Shown piece by piece: positions 44,776-53,985 of a stretch of 64,000 nucleotides of DNA. The position numbers and the translations under genes are program-made. The DNA is from Actinoalloteichus caeruleus DSM 43889 (GTDB taxonomy: Bacteria; Actinomycetota; Actinomycetes; Mycobacteriales; Pseudonocardiaceae): the NCBI RefSeq assembly GCF_000429185.2, contig NZ_AUBJ02000001.1, forward strand, positions 4,774,001 to 4,838,000. The letters run 5' to 3'. Under the pieces are notes generated by a model. The model ran no database searches, was not told the origin of the DNA, and saw only the letters and a list, made by a program, of their open reading frames with translations. Each line of letters starts with the position of its first letter. Positions within the stretch are counted from its first letter, which is position 1.

Positions 44776-45600
44776 ATGCCTGAGAACAGCGGTCTGGAAT
44801 CAGCCAACGACACCAATCCCTTCGACTCGGTCCGGCGCGTGGACGACACCGGTGAGTGGTGGTCCGCCCGCGATCTCATGCCACTGCTCGGCTACTCGGA
44901 CTGGCGGCACTTCGGCGAGACCCTGGCGCGGGCCAAGCGGTCGGCCGCCAACACCCGGGTGAACGTGGGCACGTTATTCGTGGCGGCGGGCGGTGCCGCC
45001 GCCACGGGTGGGGAACCGTCGGACGACCACCGCCTCACCAGGTACGCCTGCTACCTCGTCGCGATGAACGGCGACCCGGCGAAGCCGGAGGTGGCGGCGG
45101 CCCAGCGCTACTTCGCCGTCCGCGCCAGGGAAGCCGAGATCGTGCTGCCCTCGCCGAGGATGCCGGAGGACTACCCGTCGGCGTTGCGGGCGTTGGCGGA
45201 CCAGTTCGAGGAGGCCGAGCGCACCCGCAGGGAGCTGGCGGTCGCCGCTCCGAAGGCCGAGGCCTACGACGCCCTGTTGGAGACCGACGGCACCTACCTG
45301 GTGGGCAACGTGGCCAAGATGCTCGGAGTCCCCGGGATGGGCCAGAACAAGCTCTTCGAGTTCCTGCGCGCCGAGCACGTGCTGATGTCGGCCGAGCACC
45401 GCCGCAACGAGCCCTACCAGGAGCACGCGCACCACTTCCGGGTGGTGCCGAGCGTGTTCGACACACCGGACGGGCGTCGTGGCGGGTTCACCACCCGGGT
45501 GCGGCCCTCCGGGATCGAGTTCATCCGGTCCCTCCTGGCCAGGCGGGGGCACCAGGTGCGGGCCGAGCTGGCCCCGGTCCGCGAGTCCGACACCGGCTGA
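44776..45600 (+). CDS. Phage antirepressor-like protein (BRO-N/DinD-like + KilAC)
   Basis: A 274-residue protein with two phage-type modules. Residues about 25-115 ([19 protein letters not shown], then [13 protein letters not shown]) match the antirepressor or DinD-type N-terminal fold. Residues about 155-260 ([19 protein letters not shown], then [18 protein letters not shown]) match the KilAC/ANT DNA-binding domain. AGGGGAG precedes the ATG at 44776; a longer frame begins at 44485 but reads unlike protein. No integrase, repressor or structural phage genes are nearby, so it is an orphan. Such orphans are common in actinomycete genomes. Its target is unknown. Confidence 0.85.
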   Translation: MPENSGLESANDTNPFDSVRRVDDTGEWWSARDLMPLLGYSDWRHFGETLARAKRSAANTRVNVGTLFVAAGGAAATGGEPSDDHRLTRYACYLVAMNGDPAKPEVAAAQRYFAVRAREAEIVLPSPRMPEDYPSALRALADQFEEAERTRRELAVAAPKAEAYDALLETDGTYLVGNVAKMLGVPGMGQNKLFEFLRAEHVLMSAEHRRNEPYQEHAHHFRVVPSVFDTPDGRRGGFTTRVRPSGIEFIRSLLARRGHQVRAELAPVRESDTG

Positions 45601-46129
45601 CCCAGTCCTCCCCGGGTGCCGGTGGAGGACCACCGGCCGTCGGCGCCCGGGGAGCCCTCGAGCTGGTGGACGCGTCCGGAGCTACGAACGAGCGGCGGCC
45701 GAGCAGGTCGCGAGACCGCGGGTGCAGCTGTCCCGGGCTGAGGAGTTCGCCGCCACGCTCCGGACGCGACTGGACGCACCGTCCGGGCCGCCGGGGTGAG
45801 GGTCGCCTGGCGGGGGCGCCCCTGGCTACTGGTGGCACGCGGGTGGGTCCACTCCGACGCGGGCGGCACGACGGAGTGGACCCGCGCTCCTCGCGATGCC
45901 ACGCGGATGCGCCGCGGCGAAGGGGGCGCCCGCGCCGGCGAGGGAGCCCGGGCACCGGAGCCCCGGAGGGCCGGGAATCCGACGTTCGCCGGGAACCGGG
46001 AGCGGGCGGCGTTCGTCGGAACGGCGTGCCGGCGACGCCCGCCGACACCAGGTGCTCGCCGTGAGCGTCTCCCGTTCCGCGGTGTCGGGCTCGCTCCACC
46101 ACGCGGGGGGCGGCCGACCGATGAGGGGA
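45601..46129. other. Intergenic region with 12-bp hairpin
   Basis: About 530 bases with no supported gene. A perfect 12-bp stem GGGTCCACTCCG (45845-45856) and CGGAGTGGACCC (45872-45883) with a 15-base loop is a possible terminator, though it lies 245 bases past the antirepressor stop. Confidence 0.5.
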
Positions 46130-46141
46130 TACAGTCCGTAA
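46130..46141 (+). promoter_or_regulatory. -10 element of first ROK gene, leaderless
   Basis: TACAGT at 46130-46135 is six bases before the GTG start at 46142; no ribosome binding site is present. Confidence 0.55.
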
Positions 46142-47344
46142 GTGACCGCGACAACCGGTGAGCAGTCGTTGAGAGTGGAGACCGTGGAGCAGTCCCGACT
46201 GCTGGCGCTGCTGCGTGACGAGGGGCCGATGTCCCGGGTCGAGCTGGGTGAACGGCTCGAACTGCCACGCGCCCGCCTGACCGCGGAGGTCAGCCGGCTG
46301 GCGGACGCGGGCATGGTCGAGTCGGGGGGACCCGCCGCGAGCCGGGGTGGCCGGCGGTCCACGCTCGTCCGACTGGCCTCCGACCTGCGCCTGCTCGCGG
46401 TGGACATCGGCGCCACCTCGGTGGGGGTGGCGGTGACCGGACCGAGGTGCGACGTGCTCGCCCACGTGGTGGAGGACTGCGACGTCCGCACGGGGCCGGT
46501 GGCTGTGCTCGAACGGGTCGCCGCGCTGGCCGATGTCGTGCTCGCCAGCAACCCCGGGCGGCTGCTGGCGTCCGGGGTGGGGCTTCCCGGCCCCGTCAGC
46601 TTCCGGGAGGGGCTGCCGGTGGCGCCCCCGATCATGCCGGGGTGGGACCGCTTCCCGGTTCGGGACCAGCTCGCGAGCCGGTGGCGCCGTCCGGTCGCGG
46701 TCGACAACGACGTGAACGCGATGGCGATGGGCGAGCGGCACGCGGGCGTCGCCCAGTCCCTCGACGAACTGATCTTCGTGAAGATCGGAACGGGTATCGG
46801 GTGCGGGATCGTCCTCGGGGGGCGTGTCTACCGGGGCGTGGCCGGGACGGCCGGCGACATCGGGCACGTCCGGATCGACGAGTACGGGCCGGCGTGCGCC
46901 TGCGGGGAGGTCGGCTGCCTGGAGGCCTACTTCGGCGGCGCCGCCCTGGCCAGGGACGCGCTGACCCTGGCCCGCAGCGGCCGGTCGACCCGGCTCGCCG
47001 AGCTCCTGGAGGAGCGGGGGAGCCTGACGGCCCAGGACGTGGGCGCCGCCGCCGGTGCGGGCGACTTCGCCGCCGTGAACCTGATCCGGGAGGGCGGCAG
47101 GCGGCTGGGGCAGGTGATCGCCTCGCTGGTCAGCTTCATCAACCCGGGCATGGTCGTCATCGGGGGAGGCGTGGCCGGCCTGGGGCACCAGCTGTTGGCC
47201 GAGGTCCGCAGTGCCGTGTACCGGCGATCGTTGCCCCTCGCGACCGGGAACCTCCCGATCGTCCTCTCCGAACTCGGGGACCAGGCCGCCGTGATCGGCG
47301 CGGCGTGGTCGGCCAGTGAGCGCGCTTTCGCCCTGACGCACTAG
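46142..47344 (+). CDS. ROK family transcriptional regulator
   Basis: A 400-residue ROK (NagC/XylR-type) regulator. The N-terminal winged helix-turn-helix is at about residues 20-60 (MSRVELGERLELPRARLTAEVSRL). The sugar-kinase-like domain has the ATP-site-like VDIGATSVGVAV, the VDNDVNAMAMGE motif and the zinc motif CACGEVGCLE. The GTG at 46142 gives MTATTGEQ and lies just after a TACAGT -10 element. It is followed by a VOC gene, with no sugar gene directly downstream. The target may be the sugar transporter at 50 kb or itself. Confidence 0.93.
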   Translation: MTATTGEQSLRVETVEQSRLLALLRDEGPMSRVELGERLELPRARLTAEVSRLADAGMVESGGPAASRGGRRSTLVRLASDLRLLAVDIGATSVGVAVTGPRCDVLAHVVEDCDVRTGPVAVLERVAALADVVLASNPGRLLASGVGLPGPVSFREGLPVAPPIMPGWDRFPVRDQLASRWRRPVAVDNDVNAMAMGERHAGVAQSLDELIFVKIGTGIGCGIVLGGRVYRGVAGTAGDIGHVRIDEYGPACACGEVGCLEAYFGGAALARDALTLARSGRSTRLAELLEERGSLTAQDVGAAAGAGDFAAVNLIREGGRRLGQVIASLVSFINPGMVVIGGGVAGLGHQLLAEVRSAVYRRSLPLATGNLPIVLSELGDQAAVIGAAWSASERAFALTH

Positions 47345-47570
47345 TCCTCCGCCGCTCACCGGTCCCCACCAGCGGGGTGTCGACCAGGCGCTCCCGGCGG
47401 CGGCCAGGTGGCGGGCGCGGCTCCAGGTGTGTTCCGAGGGCCCGACGCCCGTGCCGCCCGGCCGTTCGACGGAGCCCCAGCTCCGGTGCGGGCGGCGCTC
47501 TCCTCCCTGGCTCGGGTGACGTGGTGCCGTGCGCCGGGCGACCGGCGCCGGTAGCCCACATCCTGGTGGC

Positions 47571-47966
47571 ATGCCTGGTGAGAACAAGACCCTCGTCTGG
47601 CCGGTGCTGGCGTACGAGGACGCGCCCGCCGGTATCCGGTTCCTGGTGAACGCCTTCGGCTTCCAGGAGAACGTCGTCTACCCGGGCGAGACCCCTGACG
47701 TGGTCCTGCACGCCGAGTTGCTGTGGCCAGAGGGTGGCGGGGTGATGCTCGGTTCGGCCAGCGCCGGGGAGGGACACGCGATCCGGCCGGGTGGTTGCGC
47801 CGTGTACCTGGTGACCAGCACCCCGGACGAGTTGTTCGACCAGGCCGTGGCTGGGGGTGCGGAGGTCGTGGTGGCTCCGGAGGACAAGGACTACGGGGCG
47901 CGGGGGTTCACCGTCCGTGATCCCGAGGGCAACGAGTGGAGCTTCGGCACCTACTCGGGGGGCTGA
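47571..47966 (+). CDS. VOC family protein
   Basis: A 131-residue glyoxalase/bleomycin-resistance-like protein. The start region TLVWPVLAYEDAPAGIRFLV and FGFQENVVYPGE form the first half-fold; GGCAVYLVTSTPDELFDQAV and FTVRDPEGNEWSFGTY form the second. The ATG at 47571 is chosen as the first residue fitting the fold; an upstream in-frame Met lacks support. A 7-bp hairpin with a GCGA loop (47531-47548) lies just upstream. Function unknown. Confidence 0.82.
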   Translation: MPGENKTLVWPVLAYEDAPAGIRFLVNAFGFQENVVYPGETPDVVLHAELLWPEGGGVMLGSASAGEGHAIRPGGCAVYLVTSTPDELFDQAVAGGAEVVVAPEDKDYGARGFTVRDPEGNEWSFGTYSGG

Positions 47967-48714
47967 GCGCGCCGACGGTGCGGAGCCGGGCCGTGCGGGC
48001 TCGGCCGGCCGCGACGGGATGGTCGCTCGGTTCGGGTGAGGGCAGGGCGGCCGGTCTGCCGTGGACAGCGCCGGAACGCCGGACCGCCGCGACGTGCCGG
48101 TCGCGGCCCGTCCCCTGCCACGGTGCCCCGGCGCTGGCGTGGCGGCGGCGCACAGGAGCGGAGCCGGGCGGGGCTCCACCGACCACCACGTGTCGTCCCA
48201 GAACCGGCACCGGCCGGCGTCCGGCGGCTGGGTCGGCGAGGTCGGCGAACCTTCCAGGTTCTGACGGAGAGTGACGGCGCTCGGATGCCGGCGGCCCTCC
48301 ACGGGCCCACCGGCGCGTGGTGGCCCGGCCGGGGCCGGGCCGCCGACGGGGGACTTGGAGGGCTGCCACCACCCCGGTGACGGGTGCTCCGGAGCCGAAC
48401 TCCCGGCCTCGCCCCCACCGGTGCGGTGGGCTCGGCCAGCGCCGGCCCCGGGCGGCTCGCGCCACCGTCGCGCGCCCAGTGGGTGGCGCGACCGCCTTCC
48501 CGTCCCCGGGCACGACGGTCGTCCCAGGTCAGCGCGCGGTCGGGCCCGCTGGGGACCTCAAGCGGAGCTCGGTCCCCGGCCCGGGTCGCGAGAGCTGCGA
48601 AGGATCTTGTCGAATCGCTTAAACTGAGCAGACTTTCGTGTGGAGAATGCCAAAGTTGCGGCCGAAATCTGGGCCGAACGAGTGAAAACCTGGGATTTTG
48701 GTAGCCCGAAGGGG
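47967..48714. other. Long intergenic region before sugar operon
   Basis: About 750 bases. The left 600 bases are GC-rich with no supported gene; a GC hairpin GGCCCGGC / GCCGGGCC is at 48322-48341. From about 48600 the sequence becomes A/T-richer and leads into the promoter of the second ROK gene. Confidence 0.5.
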
Positions 48715-48763
48715 TTGACCAGTGATGTGGACCACCTTACTTTGATGAACCACCCAACGAAGT
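48715..48763 (+). promoter_or_regulatory. Promoter and operator of ROK-sugar ABC operon
   Basis: TTGACC at 48715-48720 and TACTTT at 48738-48743, spaced by 17 bases, make a good vegetative promoter. An imperfect dyad ACTTTGATG-N7-CAACGAAGT (48739-48763, seven of nine pairs) overlaps the -10. This fits autorepression by the ROK protein encoded next. Confidence 0.68.
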
Positions 48764-48772
48764 GAGGTTGCT

Positions 48773-50026
48773 GTGCGGAACGGTCACGTGCCGCCGGCCG
48801 ATCAGGCCGGCCTGCGCCGAGCGAACCTCGCGTTGGTCGTGCGAACCCTGCGTGAGCACGGGCAGCAGTCCCGGGCGCAGCTGTCGGCCCTCAGTGGACT
48901 GAGCAAGGCGACCGTCTCCAACCTCGTGAGCGAACTCGAGTCCCGCCGCCTGGTGCGGGCCGCCGGGCTGACCGCCGGCCGCCAGGGGCGCCCGGGCCAG
49001 CTGGTGGAGCTGTCGCCGGGGTCGGTGTGCGGCATCGGCCTCGAGATCAACCTCGAGTACCTGCGAGCCACGGTGCTCGACCTCGCGGGAACCGTCGTCA
49101 CCGAGCAGCTGGTGCCCCTCCGGGTCGTGGAACTCGGCCCGCAACGGTGCCTCGACCAGCTCGCCGAACTCGCCAGGTCGATGCTCGCCACGGTCGCCGC
49201 CGTCGGCGCCTGGCCGGCCGGCATCACGGTCGCGGTTCCCGGCCTCGTGGACACCCAGGCCGGCGTGGTGCGCTTCGCCCCGAACCTGCGCTGGCGGCAG
49301 ATCGCCCTCGTCGACGGGCTCGCCGCCCGCGTCGACCTCCCGCTCGAACGGTGCGCCGTGGACAACGACGCCAACCTCGCCGCCCTCGCCGAACACACCA
49401 GCGGTGCCGCCAGCGGCACCGACGACCTGCTCTGCATCGTCGGCAGCAGCGGAGTGGGAGCTGGTCTCCTCGCGGCGGGGGTGCCCGTGCGCGGGGCGTC
49501 CGGCTTCGCCGGAGAGGTCGGCCACCTCTCGCTCGACCCGCTCGGCCCGTCCTGCCCCTGCGGGAACCGGGGCTGTTGGGAGCGGCAGATCGATCTGGGC
49601 ACGCTCCTCGAGGTGATGTCCAGCCCGGACGACCCGGTGCGGGACCCCAGCCTCGCGGTCTCCGACCGGTTGCGCATCATCCGGGTCCGGGCCGAGGCCG
49701 GCGACCGCCGCACGCTCGACGCGCTCCAGCAGGTCGGGGACGCCCTGGGGGTCGGTCTCGCCCTGCTGATCAACGTCCTCAACCCGGCAGCCGTCGTGCT
49801 CGGCGGCTACTTCGCCGAGCTGTACGAGTGGCTGGTCGAGCACGCCCGCATCCAGATCGCCTCCCGCGTCCTCTCGCCCGAGGCGGCCCGGGCGGCGATC
49901 CTGCCGTCCACCCTCGGGTTCACCGCCGCCATCCGAGGCGGCGCGCAGCACGCGATGCGGATGGTGATGGACAACCCCACCCTCGCCCCGGTGGTGGCGA
50001 GCGAACCGACGGAGGCACCGGCATGA
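48773..50026 (+). CDS. ROK family transcriptional repressor of sugar operon
   Basis: A 417-residue ROK regulator. The helix-turn-helix is at about residues 33-62 (SRAQLSALSGLSKATVSNLVSEL). The ROK domain has AVPGLVDTQAG, VDNDANLAALAEH and the zinc motif CPCGNRGCWE. The GTG at 48773 has a weak GAGG upstream. It begins an operon of ROK, ABC ATPase, permease, binding protein and oxidoreductase; its stop overlaps the ATPase start. A repressor released by an incoming sugar is the expected role. Confidence 0.93.
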   Translation: MRNGHVPPADQAGLRRANLALVVRTLREHGQQSRAQLSALSGLSKATVSNLVSELESRRLVRAAGLTAGRQGRPGQLVELSPGSVCGIGLEINLEYLRATVLDLAGTVVTEQLVPLRVVELGPQRCLDQLAELARSMLATVAAVGAWPAGITVAVPGLVDTQAGVVRFAPNLRWRQIALVDGLAARVDLPLERCAVDNDANLAALAEHTSGAASGTDDLLCIVGSSGVGAGLLAAGVPVRGASGFAGEVGHLSLDPLGPSCPCGNRGCWERQIDLGTLLEVMSSPDDPVRDPSLAVSDRLRIIRVRAEAGDRRTLDALQQVGDALGVGLALLINVLNPAAVVLGGYFAELYEWLVEHARIQIASRVLSPEAARAAILPSTLGFTAAIRGGAQHAMRMVMDNPTLAPVVASEPTEAPA

Positions 50027-51582
50027 GCCGAACCGACGGGCCCACGGGGCCGCGCGCCGCCGGCCAGGAGGAGGCCGGGGAGGTCCTGCTGCGCATGGAG
50101 GGGATCGTCAAGGTGTTCCCCGGGGTGCGGGCGTTGGACGGAGTGGACCTGGAGGTGCGGCCCGGCGAGGTGCACTGCCTGCTCGGGCAGAACGGGGCGG
50201 GGAAGTCCACCCTCATCAAGGTCCTCGCCGGCGCCCACCAACCCGACGAGGGCGTCATCACCTGGCGGGGGACCGAGGCCAGGCTGCCGTCACCGGTCGC
50301 GGCCCTCCGGCTCGGCGTGGCCACCATGTACCAGGAGCTGGACCTGGTCCCCGACCTGTCGGTGGCCGACAACATCTTCCTCGGCCACTGGCGGTCCCGT
50401 TGGGGGTTCACCCGGGCCCGCGCGGCGGCGGCGGAGGCCACCCGGTTGCTCACGCGCCTCGGTCACCCCGAGATCCGCCCGCACCGGGAGGTCGGCGGCC
50501 TGTCCGCCGCCGGGCAGCAGCTGGTGTCGATGGCCAGGGCACTGGCCCACGACGCCGGGCTCATCGTGATGGACGAGCCGACGGCGGCGCTCGCCGCCGA
50601 CGAGACGGAGAACCTCTTCCGGGTCGTGGAGGACCTCACGGCGTCCGGGGTGGCCGTCGTCTACATCTCGCACCGCATGGAGGAACTCCGGCGCATCGGT
50701 GACCGGATCACGGTCATCAAGGACGGTCGCACCGTCGCCAGGAACCTCGACGCGAAGACCACACCCACCTCGGAGCTGGTGTCCCTGATGACCGGGCGTC
50801 GGGTCGACGCGGCCTTCCCGAAGCGGGAGGAGAACACCACCGACGCCTCGGTGGAGGCGCTGCGGGTGGAGGGGCTCACCAGGCGAGGCGAGTTCAGGAA
50901 CGTCGACTTCACCCTGCGCGCGGGCGAGGTCCTCGGCATCGCCGGGCTCGTGGGCGCCGGGCGCAGCGAGATCCTGGAGACCGTCTTCGGCGCCAGGAAA
51001 CCCGACAGCGGGCGGGTCCTGGTGCACGGCCAGCCACTCCGGCCGGGCAGCGTCCCGGCGGCCGTGCGCGCCGGCATCGGACTGGCGCCCGAGGAACGGA
51101 AGAGCCAGGCACTCCTGCTCGACCTCCCCGTCGCCCACAACGTGACCCTGGCCAGCCTGCCGGAGTACAGCCGACTCGGCTTCTCCCAACGGGCGAGGGA
51201 GATCGACGACGCCACGGAGAAGCTGCGGGAACTGGACCTGCGGCCGGCGGACCCCCGACGCCTCATCCGAACGCTCTCCGGCGGCAACCAGCAGAAGGCC
51301 GTGGTGGCCCGCTGGTTGGTGCACGGGTGCCGCATCCTGCTGCTCGACGAACCGACCAGGGGCGTCGACGTGGGAGCTCGCAGCGAGCTGTACCGGCTGA
51401 TCCGCGAACTCGCCGCCTCCGGCGTCGCGGTCGTCGTGGTCTCCAGCGAGGTCCCGGAGGTGCTCGGCCTGGCTGACCGGGTGCTGGTGCTCCGCGACGG
51501 CGACATCGTCCACGAGGCGCCCGCCGACGAGCTGACCGAGGCCGACGTGCTTGATCTGGTGATGGAAGGGAGTGCGGCGTGA
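50023..51582 (+). CDS. Sugar ABC transporter, duplicated ATPase subunit
   Basis: A 519-residue CUT2-type (RbsA/XylG/MglA-like) ATPase. The first cassette has Walker A GQNGAGKST, an unusual signature LSAAGQQLVSMARAL and Walker B LIVMDEPTAAL. The second has GLVGAGRSE in place of Walker A, LSGGNQQK and LLLDEPTRGVD. Length and asymmetry are normal for the group. The ATG at 50023 overlaps the ROK stop (ATGA). It imports pentoses, cyclitols or related monosaccharides with its neighbours. Confidence 0.94.
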   Translation: MSRTDGPTGPRAAGQEEAGEVLLRMEGIVKVFPGVRALDGVDLEVRPGEVHCLLGQNGAGKSTLIKVLAGAHQPDEGVITWRGTEARLPSPVAALRLGVATMYQELDLVPDLSVADNIFLGHWRSRWGFTRARAAAAEATRLLTRLGHPEIRPHREVGGLSAAGQQLVSMARALAHDAGLIVMDEPTAALAADETENLFRVVEDLTASGVAVVYISHRMEELRRIGDRITVIKDGRTVARNLDAKTTPTSELVSLMTGRRVDAAFPKREENTTDASVEALRVEGLTRRGEFRNVDFTLRAGEVLGIAGLVGAGRSEILETVFGARKPDSGRVLVHGQPLRPGSVPAAVRAGIGLAPEERKSQALLLDLPVAHNVTLASLPEYSRLGFSQRAREIDDATEKLRELDLRPADPRRLIRTLSGGNQQKAVVARWLVHGCRILLLDEPTRGVDVGARSELYRLIRELAASGVAVVVVSSEVPEVLGLADRVLVLRDGDIVHEAPADELTEADVLDLVMEGSAA

Positions 51583-52676
51583 CCGACAAGAAACCGGGCT
51601 CGGTGCTCGGCGCCGGCAGCGCCGAGGACAGATCCCCCAACGAGACTGCGGGCTCCCCGAGCTCCGCCGGTGGAACCGGCGGAGACGGGCGGTCCGCACC
51701 GCAGCCCACCGCCCCCGCCGCCACGAAGGGCGGTGGGCTGCGACTGGACGTCCGGCTCACGGGACTGTTCGCGGTACTGGTCCTGCTGTGCGTCGTCGGG
51801 TACCTGACCCGGCCGGACGCGTTCCTCACCGAGGGGAACCTGTCCACGATCCTCCGGCTCGCCGCCGCCATCGGCGTGGTCAGCGTCGGCATGACCTTCG
51901 TCATCACCACCGCCGGGATCGACCTCTCCGTGGGTTCGATGGTCGCGCTCGCCAGCGTGTGGATGACGACGGTCGCCACCCAGTCCTACGGGGTGGGGGT
52001 GATGGTGCTCTGCGCCCTGCTGGTGGGACTGGGCGCCGGTCTGGTCAACGGCATACTGATCGCCTACGGCAGGGTCGTGCCCTTCATCGCGACCCTCGCG
52101 ATGATGGTCGCGGCCCGGGGCCTCGCCGAGCGCATCAGCGGGCGGCAGACGCAGGTGATCAGGGACACCGCGTTCCTGGACTTCTTCCGGGGCAGCTTCC
52201 TCGGCGTCCCGGTCCTGGTGTGGATGTTCCTGCTGGTCTTCGCGGCCGGCTGGGTCCTGCTCAACCGCACCACCTTCGGCCGGCGCACCTTCGCCGTCGG
52301 GGGCAACCCGGAGGCGGCCCGCCTCGCTGGCATCAACGTCAAGCGCCATGTCGCGCTGGTCTACGGGCTGGCCGGCCTGTGCTGCGGGATCGCCGCCATC
52401 ATGGTCGCGGCCAGGACCACCTCGGGCGCGTCCACCAACGGGCTCTACTACGAGCTCGACGCCATCGCGGCCGTCGTGATCGGCGGCACCCTGTTGACCG
52501 GTGGCCGAGGCAGCCTCCTCGGCACCCTCATCGGTGTGTTGATCTTCACCGTGCTCAGCAACATCTTCACGCTGAACAACCTGGAGACCGACATCCAGAA
52601 CATCGCCAAGGGCGTGATCATCGTGGTCGCCGTGCTCCTGCAGTACCGCACCATGAACCACCCGCGAACGACCTAG
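51579..52676 (+). CDS. Sugar ABC transporter permease (CUT2 type)
   Basis: A 365-residue permease. The first 55 residues are a soluble Gly/Ser/Ala-rich extension, then about ten spans. VVSVGMTFVITTAGIDLSVG is the RbsC/XylH signature, and GNPEAARLAGINVK is the coupling loop. The GTG at 51579 overlaps the ATPase stop (GTGA). Confidence 0.93.
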   Translation: MTDKKPGSVLGAGSAEDRSPNETAGSPSSAGGTGGDGRSAPQPTAPAATKGGGLRLDVRLTGLFAVLVLLCVVGYLTRPDAFLTEGNLSTILRLAAAIGVVSVGMTFVITTAGIDLSVGSMVALASVWMTTVATQSYGVGVMVLCALLVGLGAGLVNGILIAYGRVVPFIATLAMMVAARGLAERISGRQTQVIRDTAFLDFFRGSFLGVPVLVWMFLLVFAAGWVLLNRTTFGRRTFAVGGNPEAARLAGINVKRHVALVYGLAGLCCGIAAIMVAARTTSGASTNGLYYELDAIAAVVIGGTLLTGGRGSLLGTLIGVLIFTVLSNIFTLNNLETDIQNIAKGVIIVVAVLLQYRTMNHPRTT

Positions 52677-52829
52677 CACCGCAGTCCGTCGTCGGGGCGG
52701 TCACCGCCGCCCGCCCCGACGAGGTCCACCGGCACGAGCCGGTGGGCCCGTGAGCCGTCGGCGGCCAACACACCCCAGGTCCGCCGCCGCCAAGTCCGGC
52801 GGTCCACGTCTCGTGCTCGGGAGTCCTCG

Positions 52830-53885
52830 ATGTCAAGACAGCCACTGTTCGCCCGCCGCCGCTTCCTGCTCGGCGGCACCGCCCTCGGCGCGGGGGTCGT
52901 CCTGTCCGCCTGCACCTCCAACGACGCCGCCCAGGAGGCCCCGCGGAACGTCAGCGTCGGTGCCGGCGACAACGCCGAACCCGGGCCGGAGGTGACGATC
53001 GGCTTCTCCGCGCCCGCCGCCGACCACGGCTGGATGGCGGCCATGACCGCCTACGCGCGGTCGCAGGCCGAGGCGTTCGAGGACGTCACCTTCACCGCCA
53101 CCGAGGGCACCAACGACTCCAGCCAGCAGATCGCGCAGATCGAGACCCTCATCAACGACGGTGTCGACGTCCTCGTCATCCTGCCGCACGACGGCGCGCA
53201 GCTGACCGCGGTCGGCCAGCAGGCGATGGACGCCGGCATCCCGGTGGTGAACGTGGACCGCGTCTTCGACAGCCCGCTGGCCTACCGCTGCTGGATCGGC
53301 GGCGACAACTACCGCATGGGCGTCAACGCCGGGGACTACATCGCCGAGCAGATGCGGGAACAGGGCAAGGACGACCCGGTGATCGCCGAGGTGGCGGGAA
53401 TCGACTCGCTGCCCCTGACCCAGGAACGCAGCCAGGGGTTCGCCGACGCGCTCGCCCGGCATGGCTTCGAGGTCTCGCACCGGGTCGCGGCCGAGTTCAC
53501 GGTGGAGAGCGGTGAGCGGCAGACCTCCAACCTGCTCCAGTCCGCCAGCTCCCTCGACGCGCTGTGGAACCACGACGACGACCAGGGCATCGGCGTGCTC
53601 GCCGCCATCGAGAACGCCGGACGAGACGAGTTCATCATGGTGGGCGGCGCGGGCTCACTGGACATGATGGACCGGATCGAGTCGGGCGAGAGCGTCGTCA
53701 AGGCCACGGTCCTCTACAGCCCGTCGATGTGCGCCTCGGCGATCTCGCTGGCCCGCCTCCTCGGACAGGCCAAGGGCCTCGGGGACATGGCCGAGCACGA
53801 GATCCCGGCGTCCATCACCACCTACTCGGCAGTGGTCACCAGCGACAACGTCGCGGAGTACCGGGACGTGGGCTTCGCGTCCTGA
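52830..53885 (+). CDS. Sugar-binding lipoprotein (CUT2 type, Tat-like signal)
   Basis: A 351-residue periplasmic-binding-protein-like receptor (Peripla_BP_4 family, RbsB/XylF-like). The N-terminus FARRRFLLGGTALGAGVVL has a twin-arginine pattern, then the LSAC lipobox with Cys at about residue 28, so it is probably a Tat-exported lipoprotein. Motifs GTNDSSQQIAQIETLINDGVD and VVNVDRVF are typical sugar-binding-protein elements. The ATG at 52830 has GGGAG upstream. It lies 153 bases after the permease. Confidence 0.93.
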   Translation: MSRQPLFARRRFLLGGTALGAGVVLSACTSNDAAQEAPRNVSVGAGDNAEPGPEVTIGFSAPAADHGWMAAMTAYARSQAEAFEDVTFTATEGTNDSSQQIAQIETLINDGVDVLVILPHDGAQLTAVGQQAMDAGIPVVNVDRVFDSPLAYRCWIGGDNYRMGVNAGDYIAEQMREQGKDDPVIAEVAGIDSLPLTQERSQGFADALARHGFEVSHRVAAEFTVESGERQTSNLLQSASSLDALWNHDDDQGIGVLAAIENAGRDEFIMVGGAGSLDMMDRIESGESVVKATVLYSPSMCASAISLARLLGQAKGLGDMAEHEIPASITTYSAVVTSDNVAEYRDVGFAS

Positions 53886-53985
53886 CCTGGACGGCACCAG
53901 CCGGCCCCACCGGCGGAGGCCGGCACGGTAGTCCTCTCGGCCACGCCGAGATCGTGAGGACATCGAGAATGTGAGGGATCACAGC

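Noticed and set aside
44384-46129. A prophage or integrated element around the KilAC gene
   Set aside because: No integrase, attachment-site repeats, repressor or structural phage genes were found on either side; flanks are ordinary chromosomal genes.
47967-48600. Several open frames of 60-200 codons on both strands before the sugar operon
   Set aside because: All are Arg/Pro/Gly-rich, lack ribosome binding sites and overlap each other with no preferred GC3 phase.
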